A DNA stretch of 64,000 bases from Siphonodentalium dalli (GCA_032622095.1 CP136062.1:160824875-160888874), one strand, 5' to 3'. Positions 1 to 10,471 are shown, numbered from the stretch's first letter. Notes: generated by a model from the sequence alone, not told the origin. Program-made: numbers and translations.

Positions 1-19
1 CAAGAGTGGGGAGGTACCA

Positions 20-262
20 GCTTTATTAGCTCCAAGTGTATCTTGGCATGCGTGAACATCTATAGGACACACGAGTGTTATCCTTATTTGAGCCGGTTCA
101 GCTGAATTACCAACAGAATCATGTGAGATCTCGTTAAATCCCGTGAGATTTGATCATCCTCATCGTTACTGATGCAGAATAAACTCAGTGCATGAGTTGC
201 TTGAGCGCCTAATTCTCTCTAATTCAGTTTAGATGTTTCTCTATCCGATTTTATGTCCCCTG
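20..262 (+). repeat. Dispersed repeat F, copy 1
   Basis: This segment matches 3249-3505 and the interrupted copy at 1450-3150. Shared blocks in order are GCTCCAAGTGT, TTATCCTTATTTGA, CAACAGAATCATGTG, a GAGATC-rich stretch, and TTCTCTCTAATTCAGTTTAGA. No terminal repeat or coding frame is visible. Its first about 80 bases correspond to the monomer that is tandemly amplified at 1450-2300, so this copy shows the unamplified state. Class unknown. The next 200 bases hold nothing I recognise. Confidence 0.7.
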
Positions 263-465
263 CTTTTCAAAGAAAAATAGTGGTATACTGGATTGGGCAC
301 CAAGCTCACTTATGGATTATTTAATAACTACATTTCGATCTTATTTATACAAATATGTGAAATAATATATTCAGACGTTCAGAACCCACAGAATCAAACA
401 AATGAACTTTTAAATACAAATTTCCTGATTACTCTCCAGCTTGGGATTTGATGTCTCGCTAATTG

Positions 466-657
466 CAAGCCTTGAAATAGTGTGCCTGTCATTTGCAAAT
501 TCACCCTCTGGGGACCTCATTCTGCTTACTCCTCAGCAGAATGAGGTTCCCAGAGGGTGAATTTGGTGATGCTAGCCCGCTATGCGGGGTAGCATCACTA
601 AATTCACCCTCTGGGAACCTCATTCTGCAAATGACAGACACACTATTTCAAGGCTTG
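466..657. mobile_element. D-family hAT-like MITE, short form
   Basis: The outer ends CAAGCCTTGAAATAGTGTG and CACTATTTCAAGGCTTG are inverted repeats and continue inward through GTCATTTGC / GCAAATGAC. Inside are inverted copies of ATTCACCCTCTGGGGACCTC, so most of the element can fold. This is a deleted form of the 452-bp copy at 62216-62667. Two other copies carry 8-bp target duplications, which suggests hAT. This copy has no clean duplication. The 87-codon frame across it is only the repeat read through. Confidence 0.8.
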
Positions 658-809
658 CACACATGGTGTTCAGTGTATGTAAGACATCTCACCAAACTGT
701 TCTACATTTATATCAGTGATAATAGCATGGGACCGTTCAATATAAGTAATAATTAATAGCATGTTTATAACCCCTCCCCCCAACAATCGGTATGTCAAGA
801 CCCGTCTGG

Positions 810-1346
810 TTTTTATACGCCCGTTTAAAAAAAACTGTCGTATTATGCAAATGGGTTGTCCATCTGTCTGTCGTCCATCCGCTTTTGGATTGCGGATGAT
901 AACTTTAGATTGAATCGAGTGAACTGAACCAAATTTGGTATGTTAGTTTACCACACCAAAATACAGATCAAGTTCGAATATGGGTTTCGTCCGCATGATT
1001 TTGACTGAGTTATGTCCCTTTTTCGACTTAAGATTTTACCTGATTTGCAGTTTCCGGATGATAACTTTAGATTGAATCAAGTGAACTGAACCAAATTTGG
1101 TATATTAGTTTACCACCCCAAAATACAGATCAAGTTCGAATATGGCTTTCGTCCGCATGATTTTGACTGAGTTATGCCCCTTTTTCGACTTAGATTTTAC
1201 ATGATATGCAGTTTCCAAGTTATTGTGTTTTATTTTTGTTATTATTTTGTCTTAAGTCAAAGGTTTCAAACAAATTAATTAAACCTTGCCCCACTCTACT
1301 CCAGAAACTGGCGTATTATGCCACGCCCCGACGGCGTGCTCTCGTT
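810..1346 (+). mobile_element. Helentron/Helitron-like non-autonomous element
   Basis: The left part is TTTTTATACGCCCG, then CTGTCTGTCGTCCATCC, a microsatellite-like start. Two direct repeats of about 162 bp follow (from about 894 and 1056) with ACCAAATTTGGTAT, AATACAGATCAAGTTCGAAT and GAGTTATG. The right end is a hairpin, CACGCC/GGCGTG with a 5-base loop at 1322-1338, followed directly by CTCTCGTT. The same hairpin plus CTCTCGTT ends the units at 27340 and 29807. Microsatellite, core repeats and a 3-prime hairpin are the layout described for bivalve pearl-type elements and other Helentron-related interspersed elements. No Rep/helicase is present. Confidence 0.65.
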
Positions 1347-1449
1347 TAAAATATCCCCCTCCCTGCTCTGTCTAGAGACTGGGAACATTGGGTGATTGGG
1401 CCGGCTCTGATTACATTTGGCCGGCTCTGATTACCTCTTATGAGGGTGT

Positions 1450-2300
1450 TGCCAGTGCTGTTTGCGGCTCTAAGTGTCTCTGGGTATGCCTGAATACTTG
1501 TAGGATGCGCAGATGTTATCCTTATTTGAACCTTAGTGTTTGTGGCTCCGAGTGTCTCTGGGTATGCCTGAATACCTGTAGGATGCGCAGATGTTATCCT
1601 TATTTGAACCTTAGTGTTTGCGGCTCCAAGTGTCTCTGGGTTTGCCTGAATACCTGTAGGATGCGCAGATGTTATCCTTATTTGAACCTTAGTGTTTGCG
1701 GCTCCAAGTGTCTCTGGGTTTGCCTGAATACCTGTAGGGCGTGCAGATGTTATCCTTATTTGAACCTTAGTGTTTGCGGCTCCAAGTGTCTCTGGGTTTG
1801 CCTGAATACCTGTAGGATGCGCAGATGTTATCCTTATTTGAACCTTAGTGTTTGCGGCTCCAAGTGTCTCTGGGTATGCCTGAATACCTGTAGGGCGTGC
1901 AGATGTTATCCTTATTTGAACCTTAGTGTTTGCGGCTCCAAGTGTCTCTGGGTTTGCCTGAATACCTGTAGGATGCGCAGATGTTATCCTTATTTGAACC
2001 TTAGTGTTTGCGGCTCCGAGTGTCTCTGGGTATGCGTGAATACCTGTAGGGCGTGCAGATGTTATCCTCATTTGAACCTAGTGTTTGCGGCTCCGAGTGT
2101 CTCTGCGTATGCGTGAATACCTGTAGGGCGCGCAGATGTTATCCTTATTTGAACCTTAGTGTTTGTGGCTCCAAGTGTCTCTGGGTATGCCTGAATACCT
2201 GTAGGATGCGCAGATGTAATCCTTATTTGAACCTTAATGATAGTGGCTCCAAGTGTCACTTGGAATGCGTGAAGATCTGTAGGTCATACGAGTAATATCC
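1450..2300 (+). repeat. 78-bp minisatellite, about 11 units, inside repeat F
   Basis: The landmark CCTTAGTGTT recurs at 1531 and 1609, giving a 78-bp period that continues to about 2290. Units differ at a few sites: TTTGCGGCTCC or TTTGTGGCTCC, GTATGCC or GTTTGCC, GATGCG or GGCGTG. Because 78 is a multiple of three and no unit has a stop in two of the frames, both strands stay open: 242 codons on plus (1388-2116), with a cysteine-rich 26-residue repeat containing GSKCLWVCLNTC, and 241 codons on minus (1346-2071). There is no sign of splice sites, promoter or codon bias, so I treat both frames as by-products. The monomer equals the start of repeat F at 20 and 3249. Confidence 0.92.
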
Positions 2301-2742
2301 CTAAAGAGAATGGGGGTATACTGCATTGACCTCGTCTGTCCGTCCATCTGTCTGGGCAGATGTCTCCACCACCGGTCAACAAATCTCAATGAAATTTGTT
2401 ATGGATCTTAATTACTCTGAGGGCAATCAATGGAGAGTTCAATCATTTATTTCCTTTCCAGAGTTATTCATCTTTGTTTATTTGAAAGTTTTTGTTTTTT
2501 GTCCGTGTCTCCATGCACCACCGGTTTACAGATATCAATGAAATTTGCTGTGGATGTTCACTACTATGATGGCTATCAATTGAGTGTTCAATAGTTTTGT
2601 TCATGTTTTCCATTTTAGAGTTATTTATCTTTGTTTATATGAAAATGTTGGGTTTTTTCCTGTTGAGATATCTCAACCATAATTTGTTGTTTTGAATTTA
2701 CCACCGTGGGGGTATGCCAGCACCGCCGGTGTAACCTTGTTT
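2301..2742 (+). mobile_element. Helentron-like element inserted in repeat F
   Basis: It begins after GAGTAATATCC and ends before TTTGAACC, interrupting the TTATCCTTATTTGAACC stretch of repeat F. It contains CGTCTGTCCGTCCATCTG, then two direct repeats of about 149 bp (CAATGAAATTTG at 2387 and 2536). The 3-prime end is GTGGGGGTATGCCAG, hairpin CACC/GGTG at 2721-2731, and a tail ending CTTGTTT. The same GTGGGGGTATG plus hairpin plus CTTGTTT arrangement ends the element at 30600. Left boundary approximate. Confidence 0.6.
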
Positions 2743-3150
2743 GAACCTGGTCAGATGAGTGCCGACAGAATTATGTGAGATCTCCTGTAATCCTGTAGCG
2801 CATGATGCATAATAAAATCATTGATCAGTAATGCCCTAAATAATCGACTCCTTAACCACAGCAGAATTATGGGTTATTTCAGGATTTAGTCAGAAATATG
2901 GCTTGTTATGTGCCATTCGTGGGAATTAAAGCTCTAACTGAGAGCTTTCCGATGAATGGCAACAAGCCATATTTCCTTCTAAATCCTGAAAAATTACCCA
3001 TAATACTGCTGTGGTTAAGGAGTCGATTATTTAGGACATTACTTTATGAGATGTTCGAGCGGTTTATTCTCTCTAATTCAGTTAGATGATTTTCTATCAG
3101 ATTTTGTGATCAGGGTCGAAATTGCATCATAACAAAAAATTGTGATCTTA
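2743..3150 (+). repeat. Dispersed repeat F, right part of the split copy
   Basis: The sequence after the Helentron-like insertion resumes repeat F: CCGACAGAATTATGTGAGATCTC, a GATGCATAATAAAATCA stretch and TTCTCTCTAATTCAGTTAGA, matching 110-262 and 3345-3505. It is interrupted again by the palindromic MITE at 2826-3045. Together with 1450-2300 this forms one copy of F broken by two transposons and stretched by one tandem expansion. Confidence 0.65.
2826..3045. mobile_element. T-family palindromic Tc1/mariner-like MITE
   Basis: It starts CAGTAATGCCCTAAATAATC and ends with the inverse (degenerate, GGACATTACTT). Two arms of about 100 bp, containing CCACAGCAGAATTATGGGT and AATATGGCTTGTTGCCATTC, face each other around a short loop, so nearly the whole element is one hairpin. 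CAGT termini with TA duplications, seen cleanly in sister copies, are typical of Tc1/mariner-derived MITEs. Here the loop region has extra bases and the right tip is mutated. Confidence 0.82.
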
Positions 3151-3248
3151 CTCCACCCCTCTCATCGCAACAGATTCAATGACGAGAAAAATAGATTAAA
3201 TGTATTTTTCCCCATAGCAACATTTGGCCTGCTCTGTGTATCTCTTAA

Positions 3249-3505
3249 TTAATAGCGAGGTGCAGCTTTATCAGCTCCAAGTGTCTCTTGGCTCTCGTAA
3301 GTACCTGTGGGATGCACAAATATTATCCTTATTTGAACTTTTTGTGCCAACAGAATCATGTGGCATCTCATGAGATCCCATGAAATTTAATCATCATCGT
3401 TTTTAATGAAACCGAATAAAATCAGTGCATGAGGAAATATTGATGCGGTTTATTCTCTCTAATTCAGTTTAGACATTTTCTATCAGATTTTGTGATCATA
3501 GGGAG
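3249..3505 (+). repeat. Dispersed repeat F, copy 3
   Basis: Same order of blocks as copy 1: CAGCTTTATCAGCTCCAAGTG, TTATCCTTATTTGAAC, GCCAACAGAATCATGTG, TTCTCTCTAATTCAGTTTAGA and TCAGATTTTGTGATCA. It has a single copy of the 78-bp segment. The following 250 bases (3506-3755) hold nothing recognisable. Confidence 0.7.
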
Positions 3506-3755
3506 CATTGCAGCCAACACAGAGAATGCATTTTTTAACAATTTTTAATCCCAGTTGGCTTCGCTAAATGTCGCGATCAATTCACTGATTGTCAGAAGTG
3601 TTTGCTAATTCTAGTTTTTCAAACTTGATTCATCAATCATCCTCGGTGTAAACTCTTCCTGTGCCAATATTCAGGCTAGCAAGCCGGGCCATTTGATAGC
3701 TCCATGTGAGCCAAAATGGCTCCCCTGAAAGAGATGCAAGGGTAAATGTGGGATT

Positions 3756-4009
3756 TTAACCCTTTCATGACTGGAGCTGCGCTGGTGCAGCATTAAAGAT
3801 CCTTTGCCCGTGCTTTCTCTGTTATATGCGAGTCTCCCATAAGTAGCTTTTCATACATAATAGAATGCACCGGTCAAGGTAAATATTGTTAGGCCAATGT
3901 ATTCTCTTATATATATGAGGCTCCCTATGGGAGACTCGCATATATAAAAGAATGCTTTGGCACAGGGTTTTCGCAAAATTTCAGGAAGCTCCAGTCATGG
4001 GAGGGTTAA
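3756..4009 (+). mobile_element. B-family TTAA MITE (piggyBac-like), reference copy
   Basis: Bounded by TTAA at 3756-3759 and 4006-4009. Left end TTAACCCTTTCATGACTGGA and right end TCCAGTCATGGGAGGGTTAA are inverted repeats of 22 bp with two differences. TTAA duplication with a CCC-starting terminus is the hallmark of the piggyBac superfamily. Internal order: CTGGTGCAGCATTAAAGATC, a first hairpin remnant, GTCAAGGTAAATATTGTTAG, then a complete hairpin with arms ATTCTCTTATATATG / CATATATAAAAGAATG around CTCCCTATGGGAG, and a right part GGTTTTCGCAAAATTTCAGG. Non-coding; no transposase in this window. Confidence 0.85.
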
Positions 4010-4559
4010 GAGAGCCCAGGGGAATTATTCACAAACATTTAGCATATTGCCAACTCCCCAAACTTTGTATTGCACTTATTATCTAAACATCCCAACAAAT
4101 GAATAAATTGTTATAAAGGCCAAACCTTGAGTATGCATCGTGAATATTGTAATTTAAAACGCTACTGGCCTTGAACTTGCGTTCGTTTTAAAAAATGTTC
4201 TGTAAACGGGTCATTCACCTTTCGTGTGACTTCAGTGTCCACATCATCATGATTCCAACCAAACATCTCAGATGTCAGTTTTTCTGCATTATTTATGATT
4301 AATGCGTGCACAATCCATTGATTTGAGAGCGAAACCGGTAAATCAATTTCAACTTCGTTCAGGTTTTTCTTTCTTTCTGACATGGTTTGCATGGCATGAT
4401 TTAATTATAGCAGAATCAGCACAGAGATTTAAATTTGGGTCACTGTTCATATTCTAGGACACACATGACGCTGGCAATATGTGAAAGGGAATTTAAGTCC
4501 ACACAGGTGAAGCACCAGTCTCTTTCAAAAGCTGGCAAAAATCCCAACGGCCGGATGTA
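4010..4559. other. Unassigned stretch with one unrecognised open frame
   Basis: No repeat partner was seen for most of this stretch. A 76-codon minus-strand frame (4162-4392) has ordinary-looking residue composition, with N-terminal MSERKKNLNEVEIDL and mixed charged and hydrophobic residues. It could be a decayed exon or transposon fragment, but I recognise no family and no splice signals support it. The rest is AT-rich and featureless to my reading. Confidence 0.3.
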
Positions 4560-5000
4560 CAGTAATGCCCTAATTAATCGACTCCTTAACCACAGCAGAA
4601 TTATGGGTAACTTTTCAGGATTTAGTCGGAAATATGGCTTGTTGCCATTCATCGGAAAGCTCTCGGGGAGAGCTTTCCGATGAATGGCAACAAGCCATAT
4701 TTCCGACTAAATCCTGAAAAGTTACCCATAATTCTGCTGTGGTTAACTCTTTCAGTTCCAGGCTTATTTTGTAGGTTTAGTGCCTAGGGAATCTTACGTT
4801 TTTCATGGGCATCAAAATTATTACTATGAATACTTGGTGATAGTTTTTCATTATAACATGCCCCTAAGGATTTATCCAGTTTGTTTTTAAATTCGCTATA
4901 GCATGCTTAATTTTTTTTTAGGGCACTCTACAGACTGTAAATTAGGGCCGATGAGATCGGCCCCTGGCACTGAAAGAGTCGATTAATTAGGGCATTACTG
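4560..5000. mobile_element. T-family palindromic MITE split by an E-family insertion
   Basis: CAGTAATGCCCTAATTAATC begins at 4560 and GGGCATTACTG ends at 5000, with TA on both sides. Arms run to a loop at about 4660-4675. The right arm is cut after GCTGTGGTTAA (4746) and resumes at TCGATTAATTAGGGC (4979). Without the 232-bp insert the element would be the usual length of about 210 bp. The GGAG that should follow TTAA is missing at the right junction. Confidence 0.85.
4747..4978 (-). mobile_element. E-family TTAA-type MITE nested in T
   Basis: Ends CTCTTTCAGTTCCAGG and CCTGGCACTGAAAGAG are inverted. The left end follows TTAA of the host MITE. The interior (TGCCCATGAAAAACG-type block, CGCTATAGCATGCTTA, GATCGGCCCC) is the reverse complement of 47146-47392. 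The right side lacks TTAA. The junction could be explained by loss of 8 bases between two AG pairs after a normal TTAA insertion, but this is inference. Confidence 0.7.
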
Positions 5001-6450
5001 TATGTCTCTAGATTTGTGATTTAAAATCAGGGTCTGTATTGATGGGATACCCTCCATTTCATTGGAGAGTGGCGCAGAGTACGCTCAATTTCATCGGTTT
5101 ATGGCATAACAGATCACTTCACAGATCAGAGGTCAATGACGTGTTGATAATTTTCCCATGCATTGTCAAACTGAAATATTTTGGAAAACTGAATACAGGC
5201 GATATATCCATAATTCATTATACTCATCGCAATATAGGAGACATCATCTTCAAGTTTTTATCAGTTAACGATATTCGTGACTGATTATTCTTTTGCATCT
5301 TGTTGTAATTATAACTATTTCTAAATACTACGTTTCTCACAAACATTTACTGAGCCAGGAAAGTTATTTAAAAAATTATGTAATGTTGCATGGGAATGCC
5401 ACGTCGTCAAGAGAAATGAAATAATATGAATTGTACGTGACACATAGTGGAGCAACCACACATGCTGTGCCTCAAATTTGCCTTTTATCGGCGACATAGC
5501 GCTAAGAATAATTTATGTAACATCACGCAGTGATCACGACAGAGATGACATGCCAACTTGACAAGACGTGTCGTGGATTGTGCAATCTTGTCTGGATTCT
5601 GGCCCACAAATCCAAAATGACATCAGAAACCGTGTCATGACGTCTTTATTTTTCGTTTTCATTAAGCTAACCAAAGAAATTGGTATAATTGAAATTAATA
5701 GACCTAAATCACATGTGAATTCATCGTAAATTGTGAATTGGTTACTTTCATATTCATCGCGATGCTTCATTCCCAATTCCACGTTTTTTTGTTGCAATCT
5801 CCACACTTTTGCTAACCGGAAGTCAAGTGATAATTTCTCCAAAATCCAAACCCGTGATCTAAAAAAATCACTGATGGATATAGAAAAAAATATTTGACGT
5901 CGTTCACCTGCCTTAGGTATAAGCACCCTTGGTGGTTGCTATAATGGACATATCTAGAGATGAACATCCGTTTGGATTTTCGTCGGCTTTTCAAAGAGAC
6001 TGGTAAACACATTCTTTTAAAGTGATATGAAACACTCCGGTAGTGTGATAAAATAGAAATGGAGAACAATCTTGTTCAAAGTAGTTATGTTTACAAATAT
6101 TATATGTATATTGTCAACACATATCGTCATTCTTATATATTAATTAAATGCAGTGACTGTCGACGACGAAATCGTTTTCGTTAGTTTATCGCCGATAGAT
6201 GCGTCCCGAATCGAGTAGTAAATATTTACAATTTAGCGTAGTTCTGACAATGTTTTCTATGGAGCGGTACGGTTGATTTGCTTGAAGTTTCGGTTATGTT
6301 AGTAGAATGCTACATCCCTCCAGTTGGCATAGCACATTAATGCTAACTTATCAGTTTCACGCACCCGAATAAGTACACATTATGTCTTTAAATATAGTGT
6401 TCAAGGTCGAACTACGATGTTCAAAGAGATATATCACAGCAGGCAGAAAA
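5001..6450. other. Low-repeat stretch without recognised gene
   Basis: A short part around 5128-5210 (AGGTCAATGACGTGTTGATAA, then ACAGGCGATAT) resembles 48615-48688, so a dispersed repeat lies here. The minus-strand frame at 5534-5926 (130 codons, overlapping another at 5812-6069) is the longest frame in the window outside tandem arrays. It has no motif I recognise, no repeated structure and no obvious splice sites. I do not call it a gene. Confidence 0.3.
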
Positions 6451-6523
6451 GGCTGGAAATAGTGTGTCTGACGTTTGCAGAATGAGGTCCCCAGAGGGCG
6501 AATTTAGTGATGCTCCCCGCTCA
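6451..6523 (+). mobile_element. D-family fragment (left end)
   Basis: GGCTGGAAATAGTGTGTCTG followed by TTTGCAGAATGAGGTCCCC and AGAGGGCGAATTTAGTGATG match the left terminus of the D family. The element stops after about 70 bases, so it is a truncated end. Confidence 0.7.
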
Positions 6524-6676
6524 GCGATATGTAAGTTGTGTTGCCAATGAAAGTACTGACTCACATGACCATTCCGCCTCCATGTACACGGTAAAACCGT
6601 TTAGACATTTTGCGTCAGTTGTGCAGCATTACTAAATGTGTAGCAAAGGGGAATAATCTTCTGATTAGATCTTTTA

Positions 6677-6829
6677 CAGTAATGCCCTAAATAATCGACT
6701 GCTTAACCACAGCAGAATTATGGGTAATTTTTCAGGATTTAGTCAGAAATATGGCTTGTTGCCATTCTCATTGAGAGCTTTCCGATGAATGGCAACAAGT
6801 TAAGGAGTGCATTATTTAGGGCATTACTG
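6677..6829. mobile_element. T-family MITE with most of the right arm deleted
   Basis: CAGTAATGCCCTAAATAATC at the left and AGGGCATTACTG at the right. After GATGAATGGCAACAAG the sequence jumps to TTAAGGAGTGCATTATTTAG, so about 55 bases of the right arm are gone while both tips remain. Confidence 0.8.
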
Positions 6830-6959
6830 TGGCTTTGGCTGCATAAAATTACATGTTTTTTCACACCAAGTGCATATCCATAGCAATACCATAATGACAC
6901 ATGCTACAAGTTACCTGTACAGCTATGCTCTCAGTAAGCGACCTGTTTAACGAGGTTAT

Positions 6960-7185
6960 GGGCCGGTACTTAACGCGGTGTTACCACTAAAATACCGCGG
7001 TTATCATTCTGTACCGCGACGGAGGGCGGTTGACCCGCGGTACTGGTACGGTATTTTTACCGTTGGTTACCGCAGGTCACCGCGTTATTGGTGTTCGTTA
7101 CCGCCGTACACCGCGGTATTCTTTTCGTAACCGCGTTCAAATTACCGCTAACGGCCCTCCACCGCGGAGAGAACACGACTGAAAC
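6960..7185. repeat. Left subterminal TACCGCGG cluster
   Basis: Degenerate words built on ACCGCGG, GTTACCG and ACCGCGTTA recur roughly every 10-20 bases on both strands. The 8-mer TACCGCGG overlaps the palindrome CCGCGG. Clusters of this kind at both ends of an element usually represent transposase binding sites; that role is inferred here. Confidence 0.75.
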
Positions 7186-9174
7186 AAGGCGTCACACGGT
7201 AGGTAAATGATTATGAATAACTTTTGTATTGAATGAATACCTGTAAGCTGCACGTAATTATGTATACGTAATGAATATAAATGAATAATAATGCAATCGG
7301 ATTACATATGAACATGTCTGGTTTACATGTAACATATTACAAATGTACACGTACATCACGTTTAATCACGTCGGCGGTTTTTGAACTCAGCTATAATTGC
7401 CTACGGCGACTGGATTACGCAAAACGTCAAATGATTTACGCACCCGATTCCTATATCGGTTTCCACTCATGCGGATTTTTTTTTTTTTTTTTTTTGTGTT
7501 TCCGAAATCTAAATTTCTTATAAAAATGGGAAAAGTAAATCCTCCATTTATCTGAATTTGGTCCAAACCAGCGTGGACGGTGCATTAGTAACACTGAGTC
7601 CGAGTTTAGTCTTGGAGGCCAGGGCGGCGATCGTTGCAGAAATATTCATATTCGTTCAAATCTATAGTTGTGTTCATATGCCAAACATAATCGTCGCGTA
7701 AATAGTATATTATCGCCAAGACGTATGATTGTATACGCATTCGTGAAATAGTAAAGCAATTTACAAACATTTGCGCCTGAAGATTTCTTGTCGGTGGGAA
7801 TAAAATGTATAACTAAGAAAGCGTTGCACATGTCATGCAGCAAAGTAAAGTTGTTATCATCACCAATGTGCGCGACAAAAGACACACGCAAAACACCAAA
7901 CATTGAAAGACACAACGTTGTCAAATCAGTCTTTGATTTTGTTACGTGAACATTCATTGTGCTCACGAGTGCGTGTCGGGCGACATCGTTTGATGTGAAA
8001 TTGCAACTTTTGGCGAGGGCGTACATTTGTAGTTCTCGGTGGGTCGCAGTATAAATTATATCACATACCGGTATTCCTATCTAATCGTTATTCGGAAAAA
8101 AACATGCATGGTGTTGGAAAGATAAAATATGTTTCTTTGGTTATACACAGAGGTTAACATAATTATTTCAAGTGATCGAATTCGGTGTGTTTTATATAAA
8201 TAAGTCCTTGTTAGTTTATTCCCGATACGGTAGCAATAAAGAGCGTTTGTCTCACTTTTGTGCGACAAATATTTATAAAATCGCACATAGTATTATTCGC
8301 AATACCAAAATAGATCGATAAATATCTGAACTACCTTCTGCGAGCCAAACGGACGCATTGAAGTAATGGAAATACAAGTGTCCAAAACACAAAACAGCCA
8401 TTCGCGCGTGCGTCACGTGTGTAGTTTTACTATATAATAGCACCATCAACAAAACACAAATATTTATTTCACCCATTGAGGCCAGTTATAAAAAGACATG
8501 ACGACATCTTAATTTAAGTGCCCCGTGACCTATATTAACAAAGTCTGCCAGCTGCAGTATGACGTAATCAGTGACACGTGCTTTTGCCAGAATGTGTTTT
8601 TTTTCCCTGGATATACGGGAGTTCCACGTTGTGTCTTTTATTGCTAAGACAATAATTCCCGTTATACGAACAAATGGTGTTTGTGATTTGCAGTTAATGA
8701 ATGTCAATAAAGTTAATAACGATATTTATTCTGGGGACTATTTAAATAGTGTCGTTATCATTCAATTTAGGGATCACGCACATCTGAACATTGATATAAA
8801 CTGTAGATACGGGATTTATCGAGCTGTCTAAAATGGCCGAAATCATTTGTTCCCTTCCCGATAACCAACACTGATTACAAATAGTGTCATTTATGGGCAT
8901 TTTAGGCAATAAAACGAGACTAGAAATGTTATTGTAATATTTTAATATTCACATTAATTGAAAAATGACTTTCTCAAAGTAACTTATACTTACCTTTACT
9001 TAATCTGGAAGCCCGTTATAATGGGCATATTTCCCCGATACTCGGCTTTCATCTATTTCAATATTTTAATAATACACTTCACGGTACACAAACATGGACG
9101 GAGATCGTGAGAACGGCCGTCCTATTTTGGAAGATTGACGGTCAGCCATCGAATCTCGTCATTAACCTCGTTAC

Positions 9175-9370
9175 AAAAATGCTACCGCGTAGCGGTAATG
9201 TCACCGCGTTTGTGCGGTGCATTACCGCGTGCCACCGCGCTACCAACATTCGTTACCGCTGGTAGTGCGGTGGTACCGTGAACGTCGCGGTGGTACCGCG
9301 GTACGCGCGTGGTAGTGCAACCGCAAATCGGCGGTATGTCGCGGTATTGCACCGCGGTATTAACGCATGT
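9175..9370. repeat. Right subterminal TACCGCGG cluster
   Basis: Same vocabulary as the left cluster: GCTACCGCGTAGCGGTAA, GGTACCGCGGTAC, CACCGCGGTATTAACGC. The order of words is not a mirror copy of the left cluster, so the two ends share motif content rather than simple inverted identity. Confidence 0.75.
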
Positions 9371-10471
9371 ACACCTCGTTAAAACAGGTCGCTTAATTTG
9401 AGCAGTGCTGTATGTGTGTGACTGAACCTTGCTAGTGTGCTCTATTATCTTGATTCACTATGTGTCTACAGACTCGATTTTAGCTGACCACTTTGATTTT
9501 ATGATTTACTGATCTCTCTTGTGATTCAGCTTTCATTGTGTATGAGATGGTTATACCCCCATGAGAATACCGGGGATCTAATCCAATATGTCACAGTGTG
9601 AAACTCATTTGTGTCAGTGTAATACATCCACCATATCACGGTCCCCGACGAAATCATCTAATTGGATGAACATTCGTGGACATTAAGGTAGTTCTACAGA
9701 CTCAGATAGAGCTGAAATATTGAGTATTATGACCATGTCTGATGTATGTTTCTCTCATTTGTAATTATCACCGGTGACTATGTTCTTTAATAACCCACCA
9801 TTATTTTTTTTTAAATTCGAAAGCCAACAATATTCTATGTCCTAACCACTTTGATTTTATGACTCGCTGATCTCTGATCTCTTCTGTGATTCAGCTTTCA
9901 GTGCGTAATAGATTGTTATACCCACGCTAGCCCCCCCCCCTCCTGTTAGAATACTGCCAAACTAATCCAATATGTAAAGTCTCAGTGTGAAACTCATTTG
10001 TGTCTGTATAGTATACATCTATCATGTCACTGTTGCTTATTCTACCGCCACAAAATCATATTGTACGAACATTCATGGACATTAAGAGCTGGAATATTGT
10101 GTTTTCGGACCATGTTTGATATATCTTTCCATGAATTGTAATTTTCACTGGGGGCTATTTCCTTAATAACGGACTATTGTTCAGCAGACATACTCTCTGT
10201 CCACTGACCACTTTGATTTCATGATTCACTGGTATCTCCTGGGATTCAGCTTTCATTGTGCTGAGATTTCCACCTATCTGATTCAATATGTCACAGTACG
10301 AACCTCATTTGTATCAGCGTAATACATCCACCATATCACCATCCAGGATTCTACTGTGACAAAATCTAATTGGATGAACAGTCGTGGACATAAATAGCTG
10401 GAATATTGAGTTTTCTGACCATGTTTGATATATCTTTCCATGAATTGTAATTCTCACTGGGGACTATTTTC

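Larger units (their letters stand above)
6935..9395. mobile_element. 2.46-kb inverted-repeat element with TACCGCGG-rich ends
   Basis: TAAGCGACCTGTTTAACGAG at 6935 and CTCGTTAAAACAGGTCGCTTA ending 9395 are inverted ends. Just inside each end lies a GC-rich zone of 200-plus bases full of ACCGCGGT-type words, in sharp contrast to the AT-rich middle. The right end reads CGCTTAA and the left GTAAGCG, so the target could be TTAA with one change, or TA. No transposase is recognisable; the longest internal frame (7646-8026 minus, 126 codons) has no known motif. It may be a non-autonomous member of an unassigned DNA transposon superfamily (Kolobok-like by target, hAT or P not excluded). A 17-base poly-T tract lies near 7480. 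Confidence 0.65.

Noticed and set aside
1346-2116. Two opposite long open frames (241 and 242 codons) as a repeat protein gene
   Set aside because: Both come from a stop-free 78-bp monomer divisible by three; being open on both strands over the same units argues against selection on either.
4162-4392. 76-codon minus-strand frame as a transposase or host exon fragment
   Set aside because: Composition looks protein-like, but I recognise no domain and cannot support a function.
5534-5926. 130-codon minus-strand frame as a gene or exon
   Set aside because: No recognised motif, overlapping frames nearby, no visible splice sites or repeated conservation. A translated database search could change this.
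7646-8026. 126-codon minus frame as the transposase of the 2.46-kb element
   Set aside because: Too short for a transposase, with no DDE/D spacing or zinc-finger pattern visible.
6935-9395. CpG island or promoter from the GC-rich zones
   Set aside because: The two GC-rich zones lie just inside inverted ends and consist of one degenerate word, which fits transposon subterminal repeats better.
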